64,000 bases of DNA, taken from the NCBI GenBank assembly GCA_030062745.1, contig CP099839.1:23487324-23551323 (forward strand). Direction: 5' to 3'. Below the pieces are notes generated by a model, which was not told the DNA's origin, made no database searches, and saw only the letters and a program-made list of their open reading frames with translations. The position numbers were made by a program, and so were the translations under genes. Below, piece after piece: positions 1-12,470 of the stretch; positions within the stretch are counted from its first letter, which is position 1, and each line of letters starts with the position of its first letter. This DNA is from Capitulum mitella (lineage: Eukaryota > Arthropoda > Thecostraca > Pollicipedomorpha > Pollicipedidae).

Positions 1-768
1 AGTCAGTACATCGTAATAATATGGATCGAACAACGCACTTATTTTTAACATAACTAGAACATCAGCTGGAGAGATTTGTATATCGTACCAAATTATTCCT
101 GTGATTTGTCTTTCCCTTAGAAACCGCAATGATCCATTTTAGTTGATGAAGTCAAGACATACATCAATACCAGCCTTCACGGAGGGCAGAACAAAATAAA
201 ACGGCATTCCATAGTTCAGGGCGTTGCAGATTTCGATGTGCATAAGAGGAAAGCTCACCGTTTCTTCATGTCGGATTTCCTCTCTATTTGACTGTAAGTT
301 GTTTCTCGGTCTCTCGCCACCGATTTCTCTTTAGCTCGAATATGTCAAATTAAAATCAGGTTAGACATGCACCGTATGGGGCAATGGAGAGCAAATGCAA
401 ATCGCGTTCTCATCTGAAAGTTATGGCAGGCACCACCGCCTCTTGCATTTCACGCGCCGCCAAGCTTTTGGGGTGGACCGTGCGGGGAGCGGGCACCCCT
501 CTTACAACTGAATTGACTCGGCGTAAAATGCATTTTTGTACCAATACATATTTTCACGGTTGCTATAATTTGGCCGGGTTGGTCGAAGCAGCATGACAAA
601 GCAACACCAGGAATTTCCAAGTAAATACTAACTTCACGGCAAAAGAAAGATGTCCAGGCTTGACTTACTACCCATGTGTTTCAGATGCGCTTACGTTCCA
701 GCTTTGTACACGCAAACTGATGTACACATGTGCCCAGTAGATGGGTTGGAGCCAAAATGGCGCGTTCA

Positions 769-817
<49 letters not shown>

Positions 818-1699
818 GAATTTTGCTGCAGTTTTTATTTCAGTTAAGTTCTTTCAAATGCTAAGACAATCCTGCATGTAATGGGCTTCTTCTCTGTCTG
901 TTCTAGTTTCCGTATTTGTCGGTGTTTGGTAGGTGGTAAATGATTTCCCCAAAATTCATAGCGTTCCGCTTGTTTCAAAAGTACGTTAATTACCACACGT
1001 TTTGGATTATTTAGAGCCATTTTGAAAGTGATTAAAGTTTCTCCAATATGATGCTGGAAAATCACGAAACGCGAATTGTTATCACACGCGCCACACATTT
1101 TTGTACTGCCAGTTTTGTGACGGTTTGCGCGGGTCATGTTCGTATTTGGAGCTTGACTGTATGAGCTCATGACCTACATGTATGAGCTACATGACCTCAC
1201 TTATTTGTTAAGAGCAGGTTTTTCGCCTGTATGGTGAGTGCTTCGATAATATGAAGCCTTCTTTTGTCCATGGCTGTTTCACTCGAAAACTCGTGCTCTG
1301 GTACTGCGATACTGAAAACGTGCAATATCATCGCAAGTTCTTGGTCATAATTTCCGGTAATGGTTGTAATTAGATGCGCATTCCCTGGAATTTTCGCATG
1401 GGTGACGTTGAAAATTGAGCCCGTCTATATTTATGCAAACGAACAGCTTACACTTTACAGCCATTCAACACATCATAGGTAATCATCCACTGCAAATACA
1501 ACTCTGAGGCGCGAATATCCATTTCCAATCAAATTACTGAGTAGATTCCCATGTTTTGCATCACAGTGACTCTTCGAATAACGGGTTAGTCTGCGTTAGG
1601 CACGTAGTTCCGTGTCCTGGATCCGGCGTCCACTTCCCGTCCTTTACTACAAGCTGTGGTTTTTTCAGCGCTGTCTGTCACACATTTCCCTATCGCTGT
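1..1699. other. Intergenic spacer
   Basis: AT-richer DNA with a TA microsatellite. No recognisable gene. Short frames only (longest 108 codons on the minus strand at 844-1170, unrecognised). Confidence 0.5.
772..814. repeat. (TA)n microsatellite
   Basis: Uninterrupted TA dinucleotide run of about 43 bases. The frame reading YIYIYI across it is an artefact. Confidence 0.97.
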
Positions 1700-2200
1700 G
1701 TTCCTCTGCGTTGTCGCGGCAACCCTTCGCCGTAGCCTTCCTCTGGCTCCAACGCGCACAACCTCGCGGAGGAAACCGTAACTCCGACAATCGCCCCGAC
1801 CACCGCACGCCGCCGCAGCGGCGGCCGCGCGATGACGCAGAATAGCGGGCATTCCGGCCGGCGCCGCGCGGCCGCGACCCGCCGCCTCCCGCGCGAGAGC
1901 GCGGATGAGCCGCCCAAAATGAGCCGGCGCCCATTGTGGCCAGGTGTGGCGCGCGGCGCCGCGCGTCCGCGCCGCCGAGCAGGAATCCAATATCGGCGCG
2001 CCACAAAGGCCTCGCGCCGGAGCGGAACCGATCGCCTCATTTGTCACTCGATTGGCTCAATATTGCAGAATGCAGCCAATAGGGTGACCGGTAATGGCGG
2101 GCCGGCGCGCCGGAGCGGAAGCTGGACGCTCGACGAAAGTGACTGCCGGGGAGGGAGCGGGGCGCAAGGGCGGAGAGACCGCCGGAGGAGAAGCGGAGGA
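1700..2200. promoter_or_regulatory. CpG-rich island with inverted CCAAT pair
   Basis: CpG-dense, GGCGCGCC-rich. ATTGGCT (2051-2057) and AGCCAAT (2074-2080) form an inverted CCAAT-box pair around ATATTGC. Overlapping frames in all registers are stop-poor because of composition. No gene recognised. Confidence 0.5.
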
Positions 2201-4386
2201 CTGGATGCTGCGTCTGTGTAAAGCGCATCTAAGAGTCATGAGACCCCGAGCCATCCGACATACCTGGTTGGAAATGTTCCCTTTTCAAGAAACTGGTGCG
2301 TCACCGTACGGTTTGTTCTCAGGAGGGGAATGTTAAAAAGTTACAAGAAGCTACATGACTGACATGTCCATATGTGGTAATGGCATCGCTTGCATCAAAG
2401 CATTTGTAACGACGTGCGTGCGTATGTGGTGTGCCGTTCCTCTTACGAATCTAATCGCTCCGTTATGAAAAACATACGAATCCCATTACGAATCATCTAC
2501 GAGCTTTATACTCTGAAGTTGAAGCAACGCGACTTGAAAAGTGCTATTTAAATTTTCTCTGAGCAAGGATGGTAGATTTCGTCTGGAGATTCATTTGGAC
2601 AGTGTTGCTTTTCTGCCCCATTTTCATCCACAACATAATGCAGAATGCCGAGTCGGCAACAATAGAATCGCCCATGAATTTTCTTCGAAGTGATGTATAA
2701 TATGTAGGACGCGCTTTGTGCAAAGGGCGTTTATTAGGGGTAGAAATGTGGTAGCTGTTTATGAGACACCATGTATATGCTATCGCATGTATTAAATATT
2801 TTTTTTCATTTCTTGGTAATCTAGACAATGGATAGCGTTGAAATCAGAGTTCATGTCAAGCTAAGTTAAAACGAAGTGTTGTTGTTGCACAGACTCTGAC
2901 AATGCCACCGATATATTTTAAGCACTTGTTTCCAGGACTCGTTCCAAAGCACTGGACCAGATGGCGTTCGAGGGGAATTATTTTATAAAGACAGGTGCCG
3001 TGCTGATGATGGAACGCAGTGTTTGCCACACAGCGGATTACAACGGCCGGTTTCTTATCCACCACCCCACGGCGAGGCTTGCCGCCTAATCGACTATGGC
3101 ATGCCTACATCAGTAATATTAAAAGTGTTGTAGTCTTGGCCCCCTTGCTACATTTCCTCATGTCTAGCCGCCTGAGGAAAAAGGCTGTAAGAGCTTCTAG
3201 CTATTGGAACTCGTATTTACTCGTCACGCTGATCTTATCTTTTCATTTTGCCGTTGTTCTGAGCCAGGTATCTTATCAATGTTCGTAACGGTCTGCGATT
3301 GCGCTGAAACCACGAGCAAAATGGTAAAACAGGCGCCGTAACAATCCCGTCAGAGTTATGTCGACGGCTGGCGAGCAACGAACAGTTCAACACCCTATCT
3401 GCAGCGCGATCTCATCCGGCAATAAAGCTATCAGCCAGGTTACAATCGGGCCGAACGCCCGCCCAGTTGCTTACACCAGGCAAGAGCACGGAAAGAGCGA
3501 AGTGCGGTCGTCTGTGCGTTGCGAAGCGGTTTCGCCCGCAGCCGCTTCGCGTGGGCGACGGCCTGAGCCATGGGCCGAACAATGCCGGATTACACGATGC
3601 CAAAGCACAGCCACGATGCGCGCGCCCTGGCGTGCTTTCACGACGGAGCGACGAGTGTGGGGAAACAATTTATTCCTGGACGATTCAGTGTCAGTCACCT
3701 ACTGTCGGATCCGGACTCCTGACGGACAGAAGATCATCAAACCGGCAATTAAAGTCACTCACAGGCTAGAAAAAGTTAATCAGATTTGGAGCTCATAAAC
3801 CCTGGTGCGCCCTTGGGGCCCATTCGGCAATCAGGCTGACTGGTGTGAGATGGACTGCTCGGAATGAGCTGCGCCCAGGAGAAATTACCTCGTCCATCTC
3901 CAGGTAGCAAATTTGCGCTCAAGGTCGGAGCGGATCAGAAATTTGTCGAGAAAGCTGGAGGGAAATTCGGCTAATGTCAGACAGCGAGAAAGTATGGCCA
4001 CCACTCTTTCAAGGGGCCTAGTTTCTTTTGCTCTCAATTTGCAAAAGAGTATGAGTCCATCTTGCATCTAGAGCGTCTGATACTGTGTTCTAAATAGGCT
4101 AATAGCTTGTCAAATGATCAGCATTTAAAATCATTTAGTGGATGGAGCTGAGGGGCAGACATAGCAACTGCTTTTGTGTTCCCTGTGATTTAGTACATGC
4201 TTGTAGGCTGTAAAAAGCATAAAAGTGCACTGAATGTGTATTGAATGTTGAGTCACCTTTACAGCTGTGATTTTTAAAAGCGAGAGGAGATATTATCAAG
4301 CACGAAGACACAAAAGCAGGTTTTACATGGTGCTAGTGAGGTACAAAGCTTTTACCATCAATGTCATGACTTCATACCGCATAAAT
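2201..4386. other. Intergenic spacer
   Basis: Mixed composition, mildly CpG-rich at 3440-3660 with the small hairpin. Frames at 3358-3798 are unrecognised. Nothing else supported. Confidence 0.45.
3521..3550. repeat. Small perfect hairpin, 9-bp arms
   Basis: GCGAAGCGG and CCGCTTCGC separated by 12 bases in a locally CpG-rich stretch (about 3440-3660). No gene attached. Confidence 0.8.
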
Positions 4387-5868
4387 TTAACCTTCCCAGG
4401 GCCGGGGCGGGGTTAATGAGACCCCCCTTCTGGTATTTCAAGGATGGCTAGAAAACGGAGACGAATCAGTAACATGAAATCTGTGGCATCATGTTATGCA
4501 TTTTGCAAACTTTTCAACTCCAGGTAATCTCAGTCCACTGACGTAGGACATGTCAAGTAAAACCATGTTCCAAAAAAATAGTGTCATAGCTTTTTTGCAA
4601 AATTAGTCAATTAACGTGAAACTTGATACATTGATAAAGCACGACAGATGTAACAGTTTTTTCATGTAACAGTTTCTCAGGTTTTTCAGAAATGTAGGAT
4701 CAATGGTGACCTTAGGTCAGGCCAACTTTCCGCCTTTTTTAGGCTTCCATTCGAGACGGTGGGTCTACTTTGGGAGTTCTGGACTTTGAATACGCTATCT
4801 GGTGCTTCTCATATCTTTTGCACATGTAATTATACCTTTGGGCCCGTGACCTGAGATCAGGTCGCGTTTTACATGGAATTTTGGGACCCGCGGCCAAATG
4901 CAGTTAGAAACAGTGATATATGATAAGAGCTTACTTTCCAGGATGGACCTAACCCCATTTATCCCAGGCTGACCTCATCTCACATTTTGAAAAAAACGCT
5001 GTTTGTTTGCAATGCGTACACACTTTGTAAGACCACAAGTGGTAACAACCACACCCATGCTTGATTTTTCTTAAGTTTTTATTGTCCCAGTTCACTTTTG
5101 GCCGCCAGAACAGAAGCCCTGGGCGTCGCTTACATAACTTTCTGTCAAATATCAGGCTTCTGTTTTGCAGTCGCGTCCGTCTCCCGATGTCGGAGGGACT
5201 TACGTGAAAAACATGATTTGGGGCAAGGGTTTCATGACGTCAAAGGGGTAATACCTGGACCGATTATGTAGGATCTTATGCTGTGTCGTTTCTCATCAAT
5301 GGCAATGCGTCAGATGATACGACAGACACTAAAAACTTTCAACTTATACGCGTCAGACGTCTGACCTAGGTTATCTTGTTTAAACTTAATATGGTGGTTT
5401 CAGACTTGATGCGCATCCTAAACACATGTGCGGTGTGATTTAGCCCAAACACAGGCTTTCGGAATGGGAAAAACGGGACTCCTGCCTTCACAAAACTACG
5501 ACGTTTTCCCTCAATTTCAGTTTTGCGTAAAATGGCCACATATGGCTTCAGGTGCTCTTATACTGTATCAAATAAGTAAACAAGGCCTTCTTTTTACGTC
5601 TAACAACTTTGGAGCCACGTGAACGACTTGACTGTTACAGTTTTCTGCCAAAAACGTGAACAGATGATTTTATCTAAGATGACCTCTGGTGAACTTGATA
5701 TGAAGCAGCGTGGACATAAACTGGTTGCTTTTTATTAGTTTGGCGAATGCCTTTATAACGGCGTTCTTACTTCTTCTGGGCGGCTTATAGTTCCCGGGAT
5801 CTTGGGAATTTCCATGAGCCCCCGGCCCAGCGAAGGTGGATTCGGAGGCCGGCCCGGCAAGTGTTCAA
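4387..5868 (+). mobile_element. TTAA-type TIR element, copy A (non-autonomous, piggyBac-like)
   Basis: Begins TTAA then CCTTCCCAGGGCCGG at 4387 and ends near GGCCGGCCCGGCAAGTGTTC at about 5868, where the right TTAA is mutated to TTCAA. Many blocks match copy B at 49499-50718 in the same order and orientation. Examples are the block near 4525-4580 (GTCAAG/CATGTTCCAAAAAA), the block at 4806-4900 (CTTCTCA..TTTGCAC..GTAATT..GGTGACCTGAG-like), and 5600-5870 (TTTGGAGCCA, TTTTCTGCCAAAAA, GATGACCTCTGGTGA, GGCTTATAG, AAGGTGG). There is no transposase frame. 1.48 kb. The right end is less sure than the left. Confidence 0.6.
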
Positions 5869-6260
5869 CGAAGCTCAGCCATGCACGAATCGTTATCCAG
5901 CTGCCGTGTCCCCTTGTTATATGAAATGCCATTCGCGACAAGGTCGGGCCGTCGCCGGTGCCAGCCGTTGCGTGTTGACCCGGGACGTGGGCGCGAGGCT
6001 GCGGCAGCCTCTGACGCGCTGGCAGCGGCCGCGGCAGCGCTGATCACAGGCCGGCCGGCGGCGCGGAATGTGTGAGACCGTGCACGCCCGCCGAGCACGG
6101 GCGGCTTTCCTTTCCGACGCCGGGAAAACGAGCCAATCAATGGGTGCGTGCTGGGCGGTGTCGGCGGGAGGTCCGCCCACCGCCGGCGCGTGGTTCACGT
6201 ACTTCTCGCTCGGCCTCGGGGTAAGGGTTCGGGGCCGGGGGCTCTGGCGTTTCGGGCTGT
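5830..6260. other. CpG-rich island
   Basis: Starts at the right end of TIR element A. GGCCGGCC-type strings and a CCAAT (GAGCCAATCAATGGG, about 6129). No coding signal. Confidence 0.5.
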
Positions 6261-6298
6261 ACTAGCTGTAATGACCTGTCGTATCCGAATCGTGGACG

Positions 6299-6340
6299 CA
6301 TTCATAACCACGCATAACCACATTCATAACCACGCATAAG
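6299..6340. repeat. Tandem duplication, unit 22 bp
   Basis: CATTCATAACCACGCATAA occurs twice head to tail (from 6299 and from 6321), with a sub-repeat CATAACCA. Confidence 0.93.
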
Positions 6341-7132
6341 ACGTGGATGTTCTTCTTTACGGGAGAAAGCCTTCTGCATTCAGCGTTTTCGCACAGTTAC
6401 TACATCTTTAGGCGTAATCATGCCGCTATCTGTTTCAAATGATTTCATGGTCACCAACGACCAGCGCGTGCTCCAAAAAGACTGCGCCGCAGCCAACAAG
6501 CCTTTTAAAGCGTTACACTGACACTTCTGATCTGGCTGCGCGACAGTGACGTTCCCAGCTCAGAGACGTGTTTGCCCAGCTGCAGTTGTTACTTCAATGT
6601 TTTCGTACAGCAGATACAGGAGGTGTCCGCGCATCGTGAATACCTGATGTAGTACGCCGCAAAGCGTACACCAGACGCCAGTGTTGCAGGGTTATCGTTA
6701 AATTTAGGCCGCTTTCCGGGCATACAAAGTTTAACACGCAATGGAATGCGTGAAATTTGCAAGCTCTGTTTGGCGTCCTGGCAGCAAAACTTCAGGCGTT
6801 GCCAAACGTGCGCGCGCCATGCAGTTGGGCATGGTCATGATGGCTTCAATATGACTTCAATCTGATAGCTATAGATGGCAAAACAAGACAAAATTTCGTG
6901 CACTATAAACAAAGAAGCGACTGTCCATTCCAACGAGACTTAAAAGGTGGAGAAAAAATTGTAAGTCAAGGCAAGTTGGTTGGGGTGTCATTTTTGTACA
7001 TGATTGGGGGGGCGAGCCAGAACCCGACAAGTTAACCTCCCCCAGAATGTGGGTTTCTGGATAAATTTGACCCACTTCATTTTCACTGAAGACAATCTTT
7101 AATTTGCTTGATTATCGCTTATCAATGACACA
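6341..7132. other. Intergenic spacer with a possible old repeat relic
   Basis: At 6990-7080 a G/C-run-rich stretch (TTGGGGGGGCGAG, AACCTCCCCCAGAA, GTTTCTGGATAAATTTG) resembles decayed GGATCCAGG-type repeat ends seen in many invertebrate genomes. Too diverged to classify. Confidence 0.3.

Positions 7133-7184
<52 letters not shown>
7133..7184. repeat. (TA)n microsatellite
   Basis: TA run of about 50 bases with one ACATAT interruption, immediately left of the candidate LTR. Confidence 0.95.
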
Positions 7185-8309
7185 TGTTACGCTCCACCGA
7201 CGCCGTGAGTCTCAGGACCTCATCAAGAAGCCAACCGAAAACACCTTCTGGGTCTCGGAAACGAGCCTGCTATTAATTGTCCTCAATCGACCAGACCAAC
7301 AGAAACACAGATAACGACGGAGTAACCCGGCTTGCCACAAACACATCTGTGACTACATGTCTCCACCAGCAAGGAGACAAAATGAGCAAGAAGTGTGCGA
7401 GGAGATGTCAGGAAAGGACAAGGAGTGCGCCTCAGGGAGTAGCCCTGAGCCAGCGCGCACAGGAATGATGGGAGGACAAGGAGTGCGCCTTAGAGTGCAG
7501 CCCTGAGCCAGCGCGCACGGGAACGGGTCGGGGGGCCGACTGCCCATCGCCTGCCGACCCGTTACTGAGGTCAGGTTAGGATCACGTGGTCAGGGGTCAG
7601 TCGGCCATTGAGGGAGAGGGACAAGCGCGGGAAACAGAAACGCATGCCAGCAAAGAAAATACCACATCTTTAGCAAAGGATCGAAGCCGTCTCACCTGCA
7701 TGAGTAGCAAACACCTTACCAGTCCGCAAACATATCATACATAAGTGACGACTCTGCGATGGAACATAGCAATATATAGGTATATATATATGGCCATCAG
7801 GCCTTTAGAAGGACGCCGGCCTAAAATTCCCTGTCGGAGCGGTCACCGGCTCTCATGCTCGACGCCATACCCGTCAGGACAGTGACGATGGCCTTATAGT
7901 CGCTGGGGGAGCAGCCACAGACGACCATCCTGGCCGGCCGGACGGAATACCAGGCTGGCAGGCGCTGGCCTCTGAGTCATCGCGCAGCAGCCACCATTAC
8001 CCGGCCTAAGTCACGAACCGGTGCCCACCCTGGGCCTCGGCACGTTAAAGCAGTGTACGCCGCTCCCAGAACTGACTAACATACCGCCAGAATGAGACGT
8101 CTGCTTTAGCTGCCACAGACCTGATGTCGAGATCACTGGAACAGTGTAAAACGTCGCGACGCATACGCGTCATGTTCTCTCCAGTGGCGAGGCCGATCGA
8201 TCAGTTCGGAAGACAGGTGAACTCAGTCTTCGACCTGAGTAAACGCTGTGAATATTGACCCAACGTGAAGATAGGAAGCCTGCTCACTAGGCTTATACCT
8301 GTTCTAACA
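7185..8309 (+). mobile_element. Possible LTR (solo or 5') of a retrotransposon
   Basis: A 1.1 kb block that differs in base composition from its neighbours. It starts TGTTACG directly after a TA microsatellite and ends CTAACA, so the ends form a short TGTTA/TAACA inverted repeat as LTRs do. It contains a TATA-like run at about 7771-7791 followed by a hairpin-like GGCCATCAGGCC, and a 58-bp internal duplication. No clear target-site duplication is seen, and the partner LTR was not found. It could instead be an unrelated unique sequence. Confidence 0.35.
7415..7521 (+). repeat. 58-bp tandem duplication
   Basis: Two near-identical units (about 7415-7463 and 7473-7521) sharing AGGACAAGGAGTGCGCC and GCCCTGAGCCAGCGCGCAC with few changes. 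Period 58 bp. Lies inside the candidate LTR. Confidence 0.85.
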
Positions 8310-8484
8310 AAAGGTGACAGGGTTTGAGGCCATCTGTTAAGGTGCTGCCACCTCATTTCGACAACGAGTGCTATCTTCGTTCACTTCATTCGAGTCCTAT
8401 CCCCAAAAAATTCCTTATTTCAGCATTGCATGCTGCTGCAAACGAAAAAATTCGTTGCCCGAAATCATTCCAGATTTGTGTATG

Positions 8485-8530
<46 letters not shown>

Positions 8531-9699
8531 TAGGCGAAAAAAACGTTAGGAGTCCAGAGTTTGCAGGGGCCACATACTCACAGTTGTCACATCCGTAAGC
8601 ATCCGTCTTGCAAGCCGCTGAACAAAGGTTCGTATACACAAGAATAAAGTAGGTTGACGTTTTCCTTCCCGTCGTTACCAATGTTATTCGTTCAAGCTTA
8701 CCATTTGCAACCAACTCCAAAACTATCATTCAAGCAGCAGGAAATAAAACTAATCGGTCTGCTTGGCCGAGCCATGCCCGCCGTAGCTACTCTCACAGGT
8801 TGATAACTTCGCGACCAATGGGCACCGAATTTTCCAGGAGCGGATCGCAGAAAGTCGCACTTGTGCGACCCCAAAGATGTCATCCTGGATATTAAGTCGC
8901 CTGATTTCGGGACACCCCGTAGGGAGCATGCCGTTTTTGTCAGTGGCTCTAAACCATAACAAAGGACGTGCACCATGCACGAAATAGTGGCATGACATTC
9001 GCTAATGTGACGGAGGTTACGGTGGTACCAAGAGGATTATGGAGCAATGCGTTGCCGAGCGCCAGTGGTAAACAAGCGAGACTGCACATATTGGCGACTG
9101 TTATAGGTACGCCGAGAGCTGGGAATAACCATCGAACGGAAACAATTATTTCTAAATGTTGTTATGGTTTAAAGCGAGGCAGTTAGTTCTGATGATAGTA
9201 AGGAAATAATGATAACTTTGGCAAGAACAAACAAACATGAAGGATCCTGCTACAAATTCAAGAAAACACGAAATGCACCACCTACTGTAATAGTTAATCT
9301 GTCAGTTTTTCCGCCTGTGCGTATGATGTTTGCTATTCTTGTCTGAGTGCACATGCTTTCTCTTGTCTGTAATGACTTTTTTGGCCTATTTTCTCTTAAA
9401 AAGAACGGCATCTAGGGAGCAACAATAAAACGAAAATGCGGAAAACACCATGGTGTTGCTTGTTTAACACAGTATTCAGCCGGAGCGTGAATGCTGTGTA
9501 ACAACTGAAATGCATTATAACACCTTTGCGAAAGAGAAACATAATAAACGCGGATGCACAACGAAAACTGTGTGCACTCCTCGTCTATGATATCAGACAC
9601 AAAATAAAACGAAAATAGCATGCACCAGTGACCTTCCAACTTCGCGAAATCTTGCACCACAGCAGGAGCCAAAATGCCCGGCTCGGCGGCAATTGTCGC
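8310..9699. other. Intergenic spacer
   Basis: AT-rich with a TA microsatellite. If the 7185-8309 block is a 5' LTR, GGTGACAGGG at about 8313 would be the primer-binding region, but no gag or pol follows. Confidence 0.4.
8490..8528. repeat. (TA)n microsatellite
   Basis: Perfect TA run of about 39 bases. Confidence 0.97.
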
Positions 9700-10030
9700 G
9701 TTCAGTGCGTGCCTCGCTCACATCACGCACCCGTCGGCCCCCCCCCCATCACTTCCACACGCGGCAGCCACCTCATTGGCTTCCGCGGTAACGTACACCT
9801 TTCCACATCATTTCACGTTGTTTGGAGAAAAAGCAGAGGGTGGCCGCCAGCGGGCGAGGGTGCCGGGGCTCGGGGAGCAAACAGCGACACCCTTTGACGC
9901 CGTCGCGGCTGTGAGCGGCGCGTCTCGGCCGTCCGCCAGCCACGGTCCGGGAAAGGTCCTGGGAACTTTGCGCTCAAGGCTATGCATACAGTGGACTGAC
10001 GTGCCCTGGGGAAGAGGGAGTCACAGGCAA
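9700..10030. other. Small GC-rich block
   Basis: C-run at 9739-9747, then CpG-rich sequence to about 9960. A frame across it (9674-10060) is unrecognised and has no codon-usage support. Confidence 0.35.
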
Positions 10031-10779
10031 TGGCGCAGAAGTAACCGAGGCATGTCGTGATCCCGGCTGCTATGAAGCGAATTTCCGACCAGGATTTCCG
10101 GCTCTGTTGTGATCTCCCGCAATCGGAAATCGGGTCTTGTTTCATGTGCGGTGTTTTTTCCGTCATCTTGATGCCGTGTTCTATCTCATCTTTTTCGATA
10201 AAACCGAAATGGCCTTTTGTAAGAAAAATTGCCATCATTTTCCTTGAGGTGTCTCAAAGTTGCCAAAAAGCGGGATATAACAATCATATGGCTCACACGT
10301 AATGAGCCTGGACGCATACAGTGTCTTTATTTTTACTATGCAGTAGAGGCACTGCATACGTCCTGGCTCACATTCCGTACTTTGATGAAGTAGTGGTGTG
10401 GTGCAACAGCAGATGGCACGGAGCCTTCTGTGCCAGAAATTCCCTTGTAAAACTGGCGGATTTTCTGGAAATCCGTAAAGGCAGCACAGAAAAAGCGCTC
10501 TGCCTGGACCCGCGTATCACTATATATATTTGGCATCAAGTGTCAAAGAGTGTTTGGAACAGGATTTGAATGAATGTGTGTTTTAACAGTGTTTGGAATG
10601 AAGGTTCCGGCTACAGCCCCAGTCCACAGGCTGAGTACGCATGCGTCCCTCTAGCGCCCAGTGGCGCCGCCCGCTCTTCCGACCTCTCGCCATCCGAGTC
10701 CTTCTCTCGGCCCAGTGATCCAGGAGCTTACCTCAGCTACTACGGACCATGTGATAAAGTAGCTCGAGCCTCGGCGGAC
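10031..10779. other. Intergenic spacer
   Basis: Mixed composition, no recognised gene or repeat. Confidence 0.4.
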
Positions 10780-11420
10780 CAGGAAGACTCTCCGTAGCGC
10801 CTCCTGCTGGCGTAGTTTCCTACCTGAAGACTCTCCGTTGGCGGCCCGCCGAGTCTCGGCCAGGACGTCCGGCCGAGGCGCTCGCAAATTGCCCGCTGCG
10901 AGTGACAGGGCGGGTATCGCGCGGGCCATTACCGTCCGCCGTGATGACCAGCTGTCCGGCACCTTCTGCGGCGGCGCGGTGTGAACGCCGTTGGGAAGCT
11001 CCCGGCCGCGGGAGCGATTAAACCGCGCCGTCGCGCCGCCCGTGTCACCGGCGCCGCGATTGAGCCATCGGCCGCTGCGTGTCCGGCGGCCGTCCAATTA
11101 GGCCGGTGTAAACAGGCGGCGGCCGGCGCGCTCTGCGGTCGCCGCGTCGCCGCGTCGCGCGCCGTAATGAGACGCCGGCCGGCCGGCCGCCGGCGCGGCT
11201 GACAATTTATCCCGATCAATCACGGCAGAGAGCGCGACACGGCGACCGGCGCCGCTCCTGCGGCGGGCCGCCGCGGGCGCCGGCCGAGCTCGTCCGTGTA
11301 ATGACCGAGCCGGGCGCCCCCCGATTACGGTAAGTGGGCGGCCCGGTGTCGCGGCGGCCGCCTGCGAAGCCGGCAGGTCTGGGAAAGCGCGGAGACGGCA
11401 GACGGTAGCCCCAGAATCGG
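10780..11420. other. CpG island, GGCCGGCC-rich
   Basis: Very dense CG dinucleotides, with the string GCCGGCCGGCCGCCGGCG near 11176. AT-rich islets within it (CAATTAGG at about 11095; ACAATTTATCCCGATCAATCACGG at about 11201-11224) are possible factor sites. No gene. Confidence 0.5.
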
Positions 11421-11879
11421 TGATGCTGGCGCTGATCTCACGCTGCAGGACTCGGTGGCAATTTGAAGGTCTGGATCCCGGCAGGGATTTGTAGGATTCC
11501 CTAGGAAACCGATGCAGTACTGTTTGTCCTCTTTGCACCGCGAAACTAAATGCAAGCTGCCCTGGTCTTGCCTCTTCCAGCTGACCATATCCGTTTTTCC
11601 CAATGGGTCACTTGCCTTTTAGCCATATCCAACAGCTAACAGTTTCTTATTAGTGTTCTGCCTGCGACCAGCGTGCTGTGGGGTCAACTAGAAGTCCACG
11701 ACTCGCGCTTAATGCCTGCACTACCCCACACATTCCCTAAGATCCCTGTATCAGCCTACTTGTCGCTCTGGGTGTCTTCGCCAGCTCGCATGTCTCCCGA
11801 TATCCCTGGTCCCCGTGCCAGACAACACGTCGATCTCGTTTCTACTGCATCCCGCAGGTCACTTTCTGCTCACATACGT

Positions 11880-12290
11880 TCAAAACGCCGCCCCAACCGA
11901 CCCTCCACGCGCTCACGAGGCAGCAGGGCTCATGAACAGCCTGTAGTCCGCCCGCCTCTCCCGGCTCCTTCGGCAGCTCGCACGCCGCCGCCGCCCGGCC
12001 CCGGGAGCGCCGGCGGCGGCGACGGCCGCTGCGTCTGATCGGGCCGATTAACGGCCGCCGCGCGCTGCAATTACGCGCGCCTGCCGCTGATGTAAACACG
12101 CACGGACGTCGGGCGGACATCACACGTCATTGGCGGCCGGCGGGCCGGCTGTTCCGAACCATTGATCCCGTCCGGCCGACGTCGACGCCGGCCGCGAGAG
12201 TTTCCGAGGCGCTTCGGGGGACCGAGAGGCTGCGGTCGCGCCCAAGAGGGCCGAAGAGCCTGTAAGAGTTTCATGCCAGCTCTAGGCTGG
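11880..12290. other. CpG island
   Basis: CpG-rich, with ATCGGGCCGATTAACGGCC (about 12037) as a palindrome-like core. Followed by the degenerate CGTGAGG repeat. Confidence 0.45.
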
Positions 12291-12470
12291 AGATCGTGAT
12301 GAAGGATCCATGAGGATGCGTAGGAGTCCCGTGGGACCGCGTGAGGATTCGGTAAGGTCGCGTAAAGGTCGCGGGAGGTTACATGAGGGTCCGGAAGAGG
12401 TCACACAAGCTCACGTGAAGATCTCCTGGAGCCTCGTGAGGGTTGTTTTGGTGCTTGTGAGTGCTCCATG
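12290..12470. repeat. Degenerate short tandem repeat (CGTGAGGxTC-like)
   Basis: Run of diverged 13-18 bp units such as CCATGAGGATGCG, CGTGAGGATTCGG, TACATGAGGGTCCGG and CTCGTGAGGGTTG. Purine-rich on the plus strand, at the right edge of a CpG island. Confidence 0.6.
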
